DNA from: Syntrophaceae bacterium
Lineage (GTDB): Bacteria > Desulfobacterota > Syntrophorhabdia > Syntrophorhabdales > WCHB1-27
Reading direction: 5' to 3'
Length of the DNA: 14,410 nucleotides
Assembly (NCBI GenBank): GCA_003165115.1
Contig: PLSJ01000495.1
Coordinates: 1-14,410 of the forward strand
Part shown: piece by piece, positions 1 through 6,652 of the stretch
Numbering within the stretch: the stretch's first letter is position 1
How the letters are laid out: each line of letters starts with the position of its first letter
Notes under the pieces: model-generated
What the model saw: only the letters and a program-made list of their open reading frames with translations
The model's database searches: none
What the model was told of the DNA's origin: nothing
Translations under genes and position numbers: made by a program

Positions 1-784
1 GCATGGCGAGGTTTGTCTTGCCGCACGCCGAGGGAAAGGAGCCGAGAAAGTAGGTGATGTCGCCCTGGGGATCTTCGACGCCCATGACTATCATGTGCTC
101 CGCGAGCCAGCCCTGCCGATAGCCGAGGTAGGAGGCGATCCTGAGTGAGATGCACTTCTTTCCGAGGAGCGCGTTTCCCCCGTATCCGGAGCCGATGCTC
201 ATGACCAGGTCGTCCTGGGGGAAATGCATGACGAACCGCCTTTGCGGATCGAGGTCCCCGATAGAATGGAGGCCCTTCACAAAGCTGCCCGTCCTGTTGA
301 TGATGTCCAGCACCCTTGTCCCGACCCGCGTCATGATATACATGCTGACCGCCACGTAGACCGAATCGGTAATCTGGACGCAGGCCCTCGCGTAGGGGGA
401 CTCGGGATGGCCCATCATGTAGGGTATGACGTAGAGGGTCCTGCCGGCCATACACCCGTCATAAAGCGGCCGAAGCATCGCGAGCGCCTCGGCGGGCTCC
501 ATCCAGTTGTTGTTCGGCCCCGCGTCCTCCTTTTTCGGGAGGCATACGTAGGTAAGGTGCTCGGTTCTCGCCACATCGGTAGGGTGACTCCAATGGAGAT
601 AGGAGTTGGGGAAGACGTTCGGATCGAGAGATCGAAAGGTCGGACGGCCCGCGATCTTTTCCTCTCTTATGCCGATGTCCACGAGTCTCCTCATTTCCTC
701 TTCGTTACCCTGGATCCAGTAGACCTTATCCGGCTTCGTCAGTCTCGCCTGCTCTTCTACCCATTCTTCAACGATGGTGCCCAC
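1..784 (-). CDS. pckG: Phosphoenolpyruvate carboxykinase (GTP), N-terminal part, runs off left edge
   Basis: Cytosolic enzyme converting oxaloacetate and GTP to phosphoenolpyruvate, GDP and CO2; it links the TCA cycle to gluconeogenesis and can run in reverse as an anaplerotic step. The reading frame is open for 261 codons on the reverse strand and continues past base 1. Recognisable GTP-PEPCK stretches are FPNSYLHWSHPTDVARTEH, KKEDAGPNNNWM, YGGNALLGKKC and, at residues 250-261, FPSACGKTNLAM, the P-loop with its family-typical reactive cysteine (C254). Family length is about 600 residues, so over half (the GTP/Mn site and C-lobe) is missing. The start is a GTG at 784-782, chosen because AGGAGG lies a few bases upstream and the protein begins GTIVEEWVEEQA, as expected for the family. 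It sits 105 bp behind a GntR-type regulator read the same way. Identity is sure; the GTG start is likely. Confidence 0.96.
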   Translation of the reverse strand, partial: MGTIVEEWVEEQARLTKPDKVYWIQGNEEEMRRLVDIGIREEKIAGRPTFRSLDPNVFPNSYLHWSHPTDVARTEHLTYVCLPKKEDAGPNNNWMEPAEALAMLRPLYDGCMAGRTLYVIPYMMGHPESPYARACVQITDSVYVAVSMYIMTRVGTRVLDIINRTGSFVKGLHSIGDLDPQRRFVMHFPQDDLVMSIGSGYGGNALLGKKCISLRIASYLGYRQGWLAEHMIVMGVEDPQGDITYFLGSFPSACGKTNLAM

Positions 785-889
785 GGTTGCCTCCTTCGGT
801 TTAGTCGCTCATGTCCATGCATCGTCTCATGAGGTTACAGCAGACAGAAATCACCGGTCCTCCTGCCGCACATCGGCACGGGCAACTCT

Positions 890-1585
890 TTAGATCCTCG
901 GTTCCTGGCCTTGCCTTATCTTTTTCTTGATGAGGTTCTTTCCCCTGGTCATATGCTTTCTCACGAGCTTTTCGACCTGCCTCGCATTCCTCGCCTTTAT
1001 CGACGCAAGCATTTCCTTGTGGTCCTGGACGGCAAGCGCCGCTTTCCTCCCGTACCGCAAGAGGATCACCCTGTACCGGTACATATAATCACGGAGGTCG
1101 TTGAGGAGGGCGTAGAGACGGCTATTCTTGGCCGCTTTGTACAGGCTGTCATGGAACTCGCCGTCGAGCCTGATGAACTCTTCCACGTCCATATCATCGA
1201 GACCCGTTTCCTCCATCTTGATGATCTCTTCGAGGGCTTTCACCTCGTCCTCCCGGATCCTCGCCGTGGCAAGATAGGCCGCATACCCTTCGAGGACCGC
1301 CCTCAAGCCGAATACCTCTTCCACCTCTTCTTCGCTGACACCCTTGACTGCGAACCCACCCCTCGGAAGCCTGTGTATGAGCCCTTCTTTTTCAAGCTTT
1401 TGTATCGCTTCCCGAACCGGGGTGCGGCTCGTCTTCATGTCCTCCGCGAGCCGTTCCTCTATGAGCCTTCTTCCCGGCTCGAATTCTCCGCTGATAATGG
1501 CATTCTTTATACCGGCGTAGACCTGCTCCCTCAGGAGCATCTTTTTCTTTCTTTTTCGGTCATCACTGCTTCCCTTGCCTTTCAT
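890..1585 (-). CDS. GntR-family transcriptional regulator, FadR/FCD subfamily
   Basis: Predicted dimeric DNA-binding regulator that senses a small carboxylate-like ligand. It has 231 residues, normal for the subfamily. Residues 17-83 form the winged helix, with the hallmark stretch SRTPVREAIQKLEKEGLI at 53-70 and a wing RLPRGGFAV at 72-80. Residues 87-215 form the FCD domain. Its usual metal-site residues are present as D141 and H145 (LDGEFHDSLY), H189 (QDHKEML) and H211 (RKHM). A basic N-terminus (RKRKKK) and C-terminus (KKKIRQ) flank the domains. The ATG at 1585 is preferred because AGGAGGAGATCA precedes it. An in-frame ATG at 1669 would add 28 residues of unrelated composition and lies upstream of the predicted transcription start. 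The ligand cannot be named from sequence; control of its own promoter and perhaps of the downstream PEP carboxykinase is inference from position. Confidence 0.93.
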   Translation of the reverse strand: MKGKGSSDDRKRKKKMLLREQVYAGIKNAIISGEFEPGRRLIEERLAEDMKTSRTPVREAIQKLEKEGLIHRLPRGGFAVKGVSEEEVEEVFGLRAVLEGYAAYLATARIREDEVKALEEIIKMEETGLDDMDVEEFIRLDGEFHDSLYKAAKNSRLYALLNDLRDYMYRYRVILLRYGRKAALAVQDHKEMLASIKARNARQVEKLVRKHMTRGKNLIKKKIRQGQEPRI

Positions 1586-1635
1586 TGATCTCCTCCTCCT
1601 CGCACCGGCTTGTCTTTCGTGAATAGAGCTGTCAT

Positions 1636-1664
1636 ATTGTAACATAAAACGCCACGCCTCTGTA
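1636..1664 (-). promoter_or_regulatory. Candidate sigma70-type promoter of the GntR regulator gene
   Basis: On the reverse strand a -35-like TACAGA (1664-1659) is followed, 17 bp later, by a good -10 TACAAT (1641-1636). The predicted transcription start near 1629 leaves about 43 nt of leader before the ATG at 1585. The -35 box overlaps the TGTATACA palindrome, which would suit autorepression. Read by eye only. Confidence 0.42.
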
Positions 1665-1690
1665 TACACGTTTCCACTAAATAATATACA
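1661..1690. promoter_or_regulatory. Candidate GntR/FCD operator: TGTATACA palindrome plus a second TATACA half-site
   Basis: TGTATACA at 1661-1668 is a perfect 8-bp palindrome matching the general FadR-subfamily operator pattern (t-GTM-KAC-a) and the core of the Bacillus subtilis GntR operator. TATACA recurs at 1685-1690, exactly 22 bp from the TATACA at 1663-1668, about two helical turns away. The first copy overlaps the -35 box of the regulator gene, so autoregulation is the simplest reading. It lies about 100 bp from the trpS promoter and probably does not control trpS. Confidence 0.45.
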
Positions 1691-1762
1691 TTTCTTCGCG
1701 GCATAAGTCCTGTTTCAGAGGCACAGGCGCCGTGGAAATGCGATTTGGGGCAGATGGCCGTA

Positions 1763-1791
1763 TTGATTTTCCGGGCAAATTGTTGTACCTT
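1763..1791 (+). promoter_or_regulatory. Candidate sigma70-type promoter of trpS
   Basis: TTGATT at 1763-1768, a 17-bp spacer, then TACCTT at 1786-1791. The start point would fall near 1798, only about 20 nt before the ATG at 1818, so the leader is short and leaves no room for a T-box or attenuator. The ribosome-binding site GGAGG is at 1808-1812. Confidence 0.4.
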
Positions 1792-1817
1792 TATCAGGTT
1801 TTTTCCTGGAGGTTTCA

Positions 1818-2798
1818 ATGAGAAGGGTCTTTAGCGGCATCCAGCCGACCGGCGATATTCATATAGGCAATTATGTGGGGGCGATCAGACAGTGGGTCTC
1901 TCTCGCGGACGAGTACGAGTGCATCTACGGCGTGGTCGATTATCACGCCATCACGGTCGAGTACGACACGGACGGCCTGAGGCAGAGGACCGTCGATACG
2001 GCGCTCATACTTATGGCCTGCGGGCTGGACCCGGACAGGTGCCATTTGATGGTCCAGTCACACGTCATCGAGCATACCGAGCTCGGATGGATATTCAACT
2101 GCCTCACGCCGGTGGGCGAAGTGGAAAGGATGACCCAATTCAAGGACAAGTCCCGGCAGCACAAGGCGAACATCAATATGGGCCTTATGGATTACCCGGT
2201 GCTGCAGGCGGCCGATATCCTTGTCTATAAGGCCGGGTTCGTGCCCGTGGGCGAAGACCAGGTGCAGCATGTCGAGCTGTCCCGGGAGATAGCCCGGAAA
2301 TTCAACGCCAGGTTCGGGCAGGTGTTTCCGGAACCCCAGGCGATTTTGTCGTGTGCGCCGAGGATCATGGGCACGGAAGGCAAGAACAAGATGTCGAAGA
2401 CGCTCGGTAATTACATCGGCATCCTGGAAGACGAGAGCAGTGTATGGGAAAAGCTGCGGACCGCCGTCACGGATGTGGCCAGGGTGAGGCGGACGGATGC
2501 GGGCAACCCGGAAATCTGCAACATCTACACGATGCACCGCGCTTTTTCCCCGGACCAGGCCGCTCGCGAGCTCGACAAGGGCTGCAGAAGCGCCTCCATA
2601 GGCTGCATAGACTGCAAGCGGGTCCTCTTCAAGAACATGATGGCCGAGCTGACTCCCATCAGGGAGAAAGCCCTCTCTCTGAAGGCGCATCCCGAGCCCG
2701 TGCTCGACGCGCTCCACCAGGGCGCCGTCGTGTGCAGGCGGTTCGCGGCGGAGACCATGGAGGAGGTCAGGGACGTCCTCGGCCTCCTGAAAGGGTAA
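1818..2798 (+). CDS. trpS: Tryptophanyl-tRNA synthetase with a four-cysteine C-terminal motif
   Basis: Class I aminoacyl-tRNA synthetase charging tRNA-Trp with tryptophan in the cytosol. The 326-residue length is normal for bacterial TrpRS. The ATP-binding HIGH-type motif is DIHIGN at residues 13-18, and the KMSKS motif appears as KMSKTLGN at 191-198. The tryptophan-pocket region GLMDYPVLQAADIL (122-135) and the stretch VGEDQVQHVELSREIA (144-159) are typical. The anticodon-binding C-terminal domain holds C234, C256, C263 and C266, spaced C-x21-C-x6-C-x2-C. This closely resembles the [4Fe-4S] cluster motif described for Thermotoga maritima TrpRS, so an iron-sulfur cluster is likely. The ATG is preceded by GGAGG at 5 nt. 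The gene stands alone, divergent from the GntR gene and convergent with the small secreted-protein gene, and ends at a strong hairpin. Confidence 0.97.
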   Translation: MRRVFSGIQPTGDIHIGNYVGAIRQWVSLADEYECIYGVVDYHAITVEYDTDGLRQRTVDTALILMACGLDPDRCHLMVQSHVIEHTELGWIFNCLTPVGEVERMTQFKDKSRQHKANINMGLMDYPVLQAADILVYKAGFVPVGEDQVQHVELSREIARKFNARFGQVFPEPQAILSCAPRIMGTEGKNKMSKTLGNYIGILEDESSVWEKLRTAVTDVARVRRTDAGNPEICNIYTMHRAFSPDQAARELDKGCRSASIGCIDCKRVLFKNMMAELTPIREKALSLKAHPEPVLDALHQGAVVCRRFAAETMEEVRDVLGLLKG

Positions 2799-2863
2799 CG
2801 CCCTTCGTTCGTGTTGCCGTGGCCTGCCAACCACCTGCGGCACGATGCGCGCGAAGAAGCATG

Positions 2864-2897
2864 GAGGGAAAGGAGAATCTCCTTTCCCTCTTCTTTT
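2864..2897 (+). terminator. Rho-independent terminator after trpS
   Basis: A perfect 12-bp stem, GAGGGAAAGGAG (2864-2875) paired with CTCCTTTCCCTC (2879-2890), closed by a 3-nt loop (AAT) and followed by TTCTTTT. It begins 66 nt after the trpS stop. It also sits 17 nt beyond the stop of the convergent gene at 2908, so it may serve both; on the reverse strand the tail is only weakly T-rich. Confidence 0.8.
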
Positions 2898-2907
2898 GGG
2901 CTCCGTG

Positions 2908-3147
2908 TCACTTTGCGGGAGCTTCCGGTGCAGGGGCAGGTGTCTCTGCCTTCTGTTCGGACTTCTTCGCCTTCTTGGTCTTCTTGGACTTCTTTACCTT
3001 TTTCTTCTTCTCGGGCGCTTTCTTCTCGGGCTGCGCGGTGGCGGGAGTTGTCTGATCCGTTCCTGCAGGGGGTGCCTGTGCAAAACCGACTACCGAAAAG
3101 CTGAGAGCGATCAATGCCGCCAGTACGAATGTGAATATTCTCTTCAT
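2908..3147 (-). CDS. Small secreted lysine-rich protein of unknown function
   Basis: No family recognised. The 79-residue product starts with a clear Sec signal peptide: MKR, a hydrophobic core from about residue 4 to 21, and a likely cleavage after VVGFA at residue 23. The mature part (about 56 residues) is low-complexity. A Pro/Thr/Ala/Gln stretch is followed by a block with 16 lysines overall, including four tandem x-Lys-Lys triplets (VKK SKK TKK AKK, residues 51-62), and an APAPEAPAK end. It should be a small, disordered, strongly basic periplasmic or secreted protein. Its composition resembles the enterobacterial acid-shock protein Asr, which is likeness, not shown homology. The ATG at 3147 is preferred over an upstream GTG at 3156 because AGGAGG ends 8 nt before it and would abut the GTG. 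It lies downstream of the cobalamin operon but has its own promoter-like sequence. The real-gene call rests on signal peptide, ribosome-binding site and promoter. Confidence 0.8.
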   Translation of the reverse strand: MKRIFTFVLAALIALSFSVVGFAQAPPAGTDQTTPATAQPEKKAPEKKKKVKKSKKTKKAKKSEQKAETPAPAPEAPAK

Positions 3148-3167
3148 CTCGTTCACCTCCTTTCCTT

Positions 3168-3195
3168 ATAATAATTTAATCATCATGCTTTTCAA
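3168..3195 (-). promoter_or_regulatory. Candidate promoter of the small secreted-protein gene
   Basis: In an AT-rich patch that stands out from the GC-rich surroundings, the reverse strand has TTGAAA (3195-3190), a 16-bp spacer and TATTAT (3173-3168). The start point would fall almost on the ribosome-binding site (3157-3162), so the true -10 may be the neighbouring TTAAAT (3179-3174). A promoter here is likely; the exact boxes are not. Confidence 0.4.
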
Positions 3196-3326
3196 ACTGC
3201 ATCGGACATGCCAAAAATCGGCCTGGATGTGACCGGAAACACGCATTGCCCGTTTGATCAGGCGGCCGGCCAAGGGCCTGAGCGCGGAAGCCGCAGATCG
3301 GGGAGAGTTTCGCGGAAGGGCGGCTT

Positions 3327-5171
3327 TTAACGAAGGGATTTGTCGGAGTTTTCCGGCTGGGGGGAGTCGGGTTTTTCCGCCGTCGCCCCTTCCCCAATTT
3401 GTCCGGCCATGTCTGCCCATTTCTCCTTGCGCTCGTAACCGCGCGGCGTGATCATCAGGTTGTTCCAGACAATCGTCTTGGAGTTGCCGACGATCACCGT
3501 CGTCTGCATATCGATCTCATCGAAGGGCATATGGGCAAGGTCTGTCACCTTCACCGACTCATGCTTCCTCATCGCCGCCCTGACGACCCCCACGGGCGTG
3601 GCCGGGGTCCTGTACCTGAGGATTATCTGCAGCGCCTTCCGGATATGGTCGCGGCGCGTCCCGGACTTCGGGTTATAGAGGACGATCACGAAGTCGGCGC
3701 GGGCGGCGGCCTCGAGTCGCTCTTCGATCGTCCGCCAGGCGGTGAGCCGGTCTGAAAGGCTTATCGTGGCAAAATCGTGCATCAAAGGCGCACCGAGGCG
3801 AGCCGCACAGGCATTGAGGGCCGAGATGCCCGGAATGACCTCGACCGGGACTGCCGAGGGGTCGCCTCCTTTCTTCAGGAGCTCGAGCACGAGTCCCGCC
3901 ATGGCGTAGATGCCGGGGTCTCCGCCGCTGACGACGGAGACTGTCTTTCCTTCGGCGGACAGGTCGATGGCCGTCTGGCAGCGGTCGATCTCGCGGGTCA
4001 TCCCCGAAGTCATGCGCTCCTTGCCCGCGATCAATCCCTCCAGGAGGTCCAGATAGGGGCCGTACCCGACGATGACGTCCGATTCCCGGATGGCGGTCAA
4101 GGCGGCCGGCGTCAGGTAGTCGGCGCTCCCCGGTCCCGTACCGACGACACGGATGGTGCCCCTGACGGGTTTCGCTTGCGGGTCTGCCCCCCGTGCGTTT
4201 TTGCGCGTCCCTTCGGCGATGGCGACCGTCACGTTGCCCATCCGCTGTTTTTGCACGATGAGTACCCCGCCGCGTGCGCCGAGGATCGCCGCGGGCTCCG
4301 CCACGGCCCGCGCGCCCGTTGCCCTCCACGCCGCGGGAGAGGGCGTCACCCCGGCGACCCGGTTCAGCTCCCCAGGGGAAAAGGTAATGAGGGGCAATCC
4401 GCTCTTTTTCACGAAGCCGCATATCCCCGGCTCGCTCCCTTTTTTGTCGATCGTCGCGATGGCACGGACAGAGAGGAAGGAGAGCTTGTGGGCCGCCAAG
4501 ACCTGTCTTATGGCGTCCTCGATTTCGCCGGCCGGGGTGCCGCTGTTGCATCCCACGCCCGCGACCAGGTTCCTCGGCCGCAGGAGAAGGGCGTCCAGCC
4601 GCGCCTGCCCCTCTTTGTTCGTGACGACGATGTCCGCGAGCGCCGGGTCTTCCGTGGGAAGAAAGGCCCCTGGCGCGTCCAGCGGCACGTCCGAGAAGAG
4701 CAGCAGCGTTCTTTGGTCTACCAGCCTCACGCCGGTTTTTGGCAGTTGCTTCCAGTCCTCGACCGCGAGGTCTTCTCTTTCGGCCCAAAGGTCGAGGGCG
4801 GGAAGCCCGCTTACGTCGGTTGCGGTGGTGATGACGGCACTGCCGCCGAGCACGGCCGCGATCTCTTTCGCACACGCGTTGGCCCCGGCGAGGTGACCAC
4901 CGAGCAGGCTGACCACGTGGCTACCCGATTCGTCCAGAAGCACGACCGCCGGGTCGGTCCGTTTGTCCCTGAGCAGCGGGGCGATGGCCCGCACGACGAT
5001 GCCTGCCGCCATGATGAAAACGAGCTTCCCGCCTTTTGTCCAGCTTTCTTTGACCGCGCCCTTTGAAAAACGCTGCTTCCGGGCGTCCGGGTAACGGCGT
5101 TCGAGGTCTTCCGCCAGCCTGCGCCCTCGGCCGGTGACGTAGAAAAAGACGGTGCTATGTGCGGTAGCCAT
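3327..5171 (-). CDS. cbiGH: CbiG-CbiH fusion: cobalt-precorrin-5A hydrolase / cobalt-factor III C17-methyltransferase
   Basis: Bifunctional cytosolic enzyme of anaerobic corrin synthesis, 614 residues. Residues 1-135 are the CbiG N-terminal region, with LVFIMAAGIVVRAIAPLLRD at 50-69, GGHLAGANACAKEIA at 91-105 and VITTATD at 113-119. Residues about 200-320 are the CbiG C-terminal domain (GVGCNSGTPAGEIE at 205-218). CbiG opens the ring-A lactone and releases acetaldehyde. Residues 338-578 are a full CbiH/CobJ SAM methyltransferase: VVGTGPGSADYLTPAA at 342-357, SGGDPGIYAMAG at 415-426, PGISALNACAARLGAP at 447-462. It carries out C17 methylation with ring contraction. About 35 residues at the end are charged and probably disordered. 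The ATG at 5171 overlaps cbiF by 17 nt; an in-frame start at 5294 would add 41 Arg/Ser-rich residues read inside cbiF and is rejected. It is the last gene of the operon. Such fusions are known in other bacteria. Confidence 0.95.
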   Translation of the reverse strand: MATAHSTVFFYVTGRGRRLAEDLERRYPDARKQRFSKGAVKESWTKGGKLVFIMAAGIVVRAIAPLLRDKRTDPAVVLLDESGSHVVSLLGGHLAGANACAKEIAAVLGGSAVITTATDVSGLPALDLWAEREDLAVEDWKQLPKTGVRLVDQRTLLLFSDVPLDAPGAFLPTEDPALADIVVTNKEGQARLDALLLRPRNLVAGVGCNSGTPAGEIEDAIRQVLAAHKLSFLSVRAIATIDKKGSEPGICGFVKKSGLPLITFSPGELNRVAGVTPSPAAWRATGARAVAEPAAILGARGGVLIVQKQRMGNVTVAIAEGTRKNARGADPQAKPVRGTIRVVGTGPGSADYLTPAALTAIRESDVIVGYGPYLDLLEGLIAGKERMTSGMTREIDRCQTAIDLSAEGKTVSVVSGGDPGIYAMAGLVLELLKKGGDPSAVPVEVIPGISALNACAARLGAPLMHDFATISLSDRLTAWRTIEERLEAAARADFVIVLYNPKSGTRRDHIRKALQIILRYRTPATPVGVVRAAMRKHESVKVTDLAHMPFDEIDMQTTVIVGNSKTIVWNNLMITPRGYERKEKWADMAGQIGEGATAEKPDSPQPENSDKSLR

Positions 5172-5919
5172 GCGTGAACGCCTTATGGTAGAGCCTCGAT
5201 TCTTTCCCAAGGTTCTCGACCGATGCCCTGAGCGACTCGCCCACGTAGATGAGGGCCGTCTTCTCCACCCCCGCCTCTCTCGCGAGGGCGGCAATCTCTT
5301 TCAGGCTGCCCCTCACCACCTTTTGCTCGGGCCATGACGCCTTCTCGATCACCACGGCGGGCGTCCCTTCCGGATAGCCCTGGAGCAGCTCGTCCACGAC
5401 GTGCTCGATCATCCCGGCGCTCAAAAATATGACCATGGAGGCATTGTGATGGGCGAGGCCGGCGAGCCCTTCTTTTTCCGGCACCGGGGTGCGGCCGCCG
5501 AGCCTCGTGAAGATCACGGTCTGGCTTATCTCGGGGACGGTCAGCTCCTGTCCCAGGAGGGCCGCGCCCGCCATTGCGGACGAGACGCCGGGGACCACTT
5601 CAAAGGTGATCGACAGGCCCCGGAGCCGCTCTATCTGCTCCGATATGGCGCTGTAAAAGGCTGTATCCCCCGTGTGGAGCCGCGCGACGAGCAAACCCCT
5701 GTCGGCCGCCTCCTTCATAATCCCGATGATCTCGTCGAGCGTCATATGGGCCGAATCGTGGACCGCGGCCTTGAGACCGGTGAGCAGGGCCGGGTTTACG
5801 AGGCTTCCCGCGTAGATGATGATGTCGGCCGCCTCCAGGACCTTGCGGCCCTTCACGGTTATCAGCTCGGGGTCGCCCGGTCCCGCCCCGACAAAGTAGA
5901 TGGCCGGTCTCTCTTCCAC
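5155..5919 (-). CDS. cbiF: Cobalt-precorrin-4 C11-methyltransferase
   Basis: SAM-dependent methyltransferase adding the C11 methyl group to cobalt-precorrin-4, giving the substrate opened by CbiG. It has 254 residues, normal length, and one tetrapyrrole methylase domain. Motifs: GAGPGDPEL at 11-19, YAGSLVNP at 36-43, LHTGDTAFYSA at 81-91, PGVSSAMAGAA at 110-120, and the CbiF/CobM-typical ASWPEQK at 194-200. The SAM-loop segment reads HTGDTAFYS where most homologues have a form like HTGDPSLYG, a modest deviation. The start is a GTG at 5919 with AAAGGAG 9 nt upstream (5929-5935), overlapping the end of cbiL. It is directly followed by cbiGH with overlap, so the C17, C11 and lactone-opening steps are encoded together. 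Confidence 0.96.
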   Translation of the reverse strand: MEERPAIYFVGAGPGDPELITVKGRKVLEAADIIIYAGSLVNPALLTGLKAAVHDSAHMTLDEIIGIMKEAADRGLLVARLHTGDTAFYSAISEQIERLRGLSITFEVVPGVSSAMAGAALLGQELTVPEISQTVIFTRLGGRTPVPEKEGLAGLAHHNASMVIFLSAGMIEHVVDELLQGYPEGTPAVVIEKASWPEQKVVRGSLKEIAALAREAGVEKTALIYVGESLRASVENLGKESRLYHKAFTHGYRT

Positions 5920-5923
5920 TCGT

Positions 5924-6652
5924 TTACGCTCCTTTCCTGTTTTTTACGATCACCAGCGAGAAGTAGTCGAGGTCCCCGACTTTCAGGCCGGCGAGGTCCG
6001 TGCAGACGAACTCGTCGGCCATGCCGGCGCGCGACACGTAGACCGACTGCCCCAAAAGACCGCGTTCGGCCAGCGTCGCCACGATCCGGTCGATGACCTT
6101 ATAGACCTTCATCAGCACCACCGTGTCGAATTGTGCGAGCACGGCGTCCAGGCCGTCCAGGTTGGTCGCGGGCATGATGGCGACCTTTTCCTCGCCGAGG
6201 GCCAACGATATCCGCGCCCTCGATGCCGCGGCGTTGATCGATGAGACGCCGGGGACGATCTCGATGCGCAGTCCGGGGCGCGCGTCGAGGAGCCTGTCGT
6301 AGAGGTAAAAGAAGGTGCTGTAGACGGTGGGGTCGCCGATCGTGATGAAGGCCATATCGACCCCCTTATCGAGCCTGCCGAGCAGCGCCGCGACGGTCTC
6401 GCCCCACCTGGCGTCGAGGTCCCGTCCATTGGCGGCCCTGTCGTTCGTTTTCATGGGGAAAAAGGCCTCCACGACCTCTTTGCCTTCGATGCTGACCGCC
6501 TTTCGCACGATGGAGAGGGCGAGGCTCGCGCCTTCCTCCTTTCCCTTCGGTACGCAAATGGCGCCCACCTGTCCCAGTATCCGCACCGCTTTCAGCGTCA
6601 TCAGCTCGGGGTCGCCCGGGCCTATACCTATCGCATAGAGGGTGCCGGTCAT
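5924..6652 (-). CDS. cbiL: Cobalt-factor II (precorrin-2) C20-methyltransferase
   Basis: SAM-dependent methyltransferase adding the C20 methyl group, the first step after cobalt insertion. 242 residues, normal for CbiL/CobI, one tetrapyrrole methylase domain. Motifs: GIGPGDPEL at 9-17, FFPMKTN at 64-70 (typical of this subfamily), ITIGDPTVYST at 103-113, PGVSSINAAASR at 134-145. The ATG at 6652 follows the TAA of cbiET with no base between, and the weak AAAAGG signal lies within the end of cbiET, so it probably depends on translational coupling. The surrounding cbi genes make the cobalt-dependent (anaerobic) form more likely than the aerobic CobI. Confidence 0.95.
   Translation of the reverse strand: MTGTLYAIGIGPGDPELMTLKAVRILGQVGAICVPKGKEEGASLALSIVRKAVSIEGKEVVEAFFPMKTNDRAANGRDLDARWGETVAALLGRLDKGVDMAFITIGDPTVYSTFFYLYDRLLDARPGLRIEIVPGVSSINAAASRARISLALGEEKVAIMPATNLDGLDAVLAQFDTVVLMKVYKVIDRIVATLAERGLLGQSVYVSRAGMADEFVCTDLAGLKVGDLDYFSLVIVKNRKGA

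Noticed and set aside
785..889. Possible terminator or riboswitch between the GntR gene and pckG
   Set aside because: Only a 5-bp stem (TGCCG/CGGCA) without a T-run; no conserved RNA element recognised.
911..1588. Plus-strand open frame of 225 codons opposite the GntR gene
   Set aside because: Mirrors the GntR gene; the reverse-strand protein has winged-helix and FCD motifs and a strong ribosome-binding site.
1586..1669. 28-codon N-terminal extension of the GntR regulator
   Set aside because: It would cover the predicted promoter and operator, has no ribosome-binding site, and the ATG at 1585 has an excellent one.
1722..1734. Imperfect dyad around GGCGCC (CAC-A-GGCGCC-GTG)
   Set aside because: Short, asymmetrical, and GC-rich palindromes of this size are expected by chance here.
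3288..3326. Inverted repeat AAGCCGC / GCGGCTT followed by TTTT on the plus strand
   Set aside because: Stem is only 7 bp with a loop of about 25 nt, and the T-run is on the wrong strand to end the cobalamin operon. No plus-strand gene needs it.
3157..3326. Possible extra gene or small RNA between cbiGH and the lysine-rich gene
   Set aside because: Short overlapping frames only, none with a ribosome-binding site and sensible composition. Apart from the promoter-like patch I see nothing in it.
3777..5066. Long plus-strand open frame of 429 codons opposite cbiGH
   Set aside because: Antisense shadow of a GC-rich gene; Arg/Gly/Asp-rich translation with no recognisable domain, while the reverse strand encodes clear CbiG and CbiH motifs.
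5172..5294. 41-codon N-terminal extension of CbiGH
   Set aside because: Arg/Ser-rich out-of-frame reading inside cbiF; the ATG at 5171 gives a standard CbiG start.
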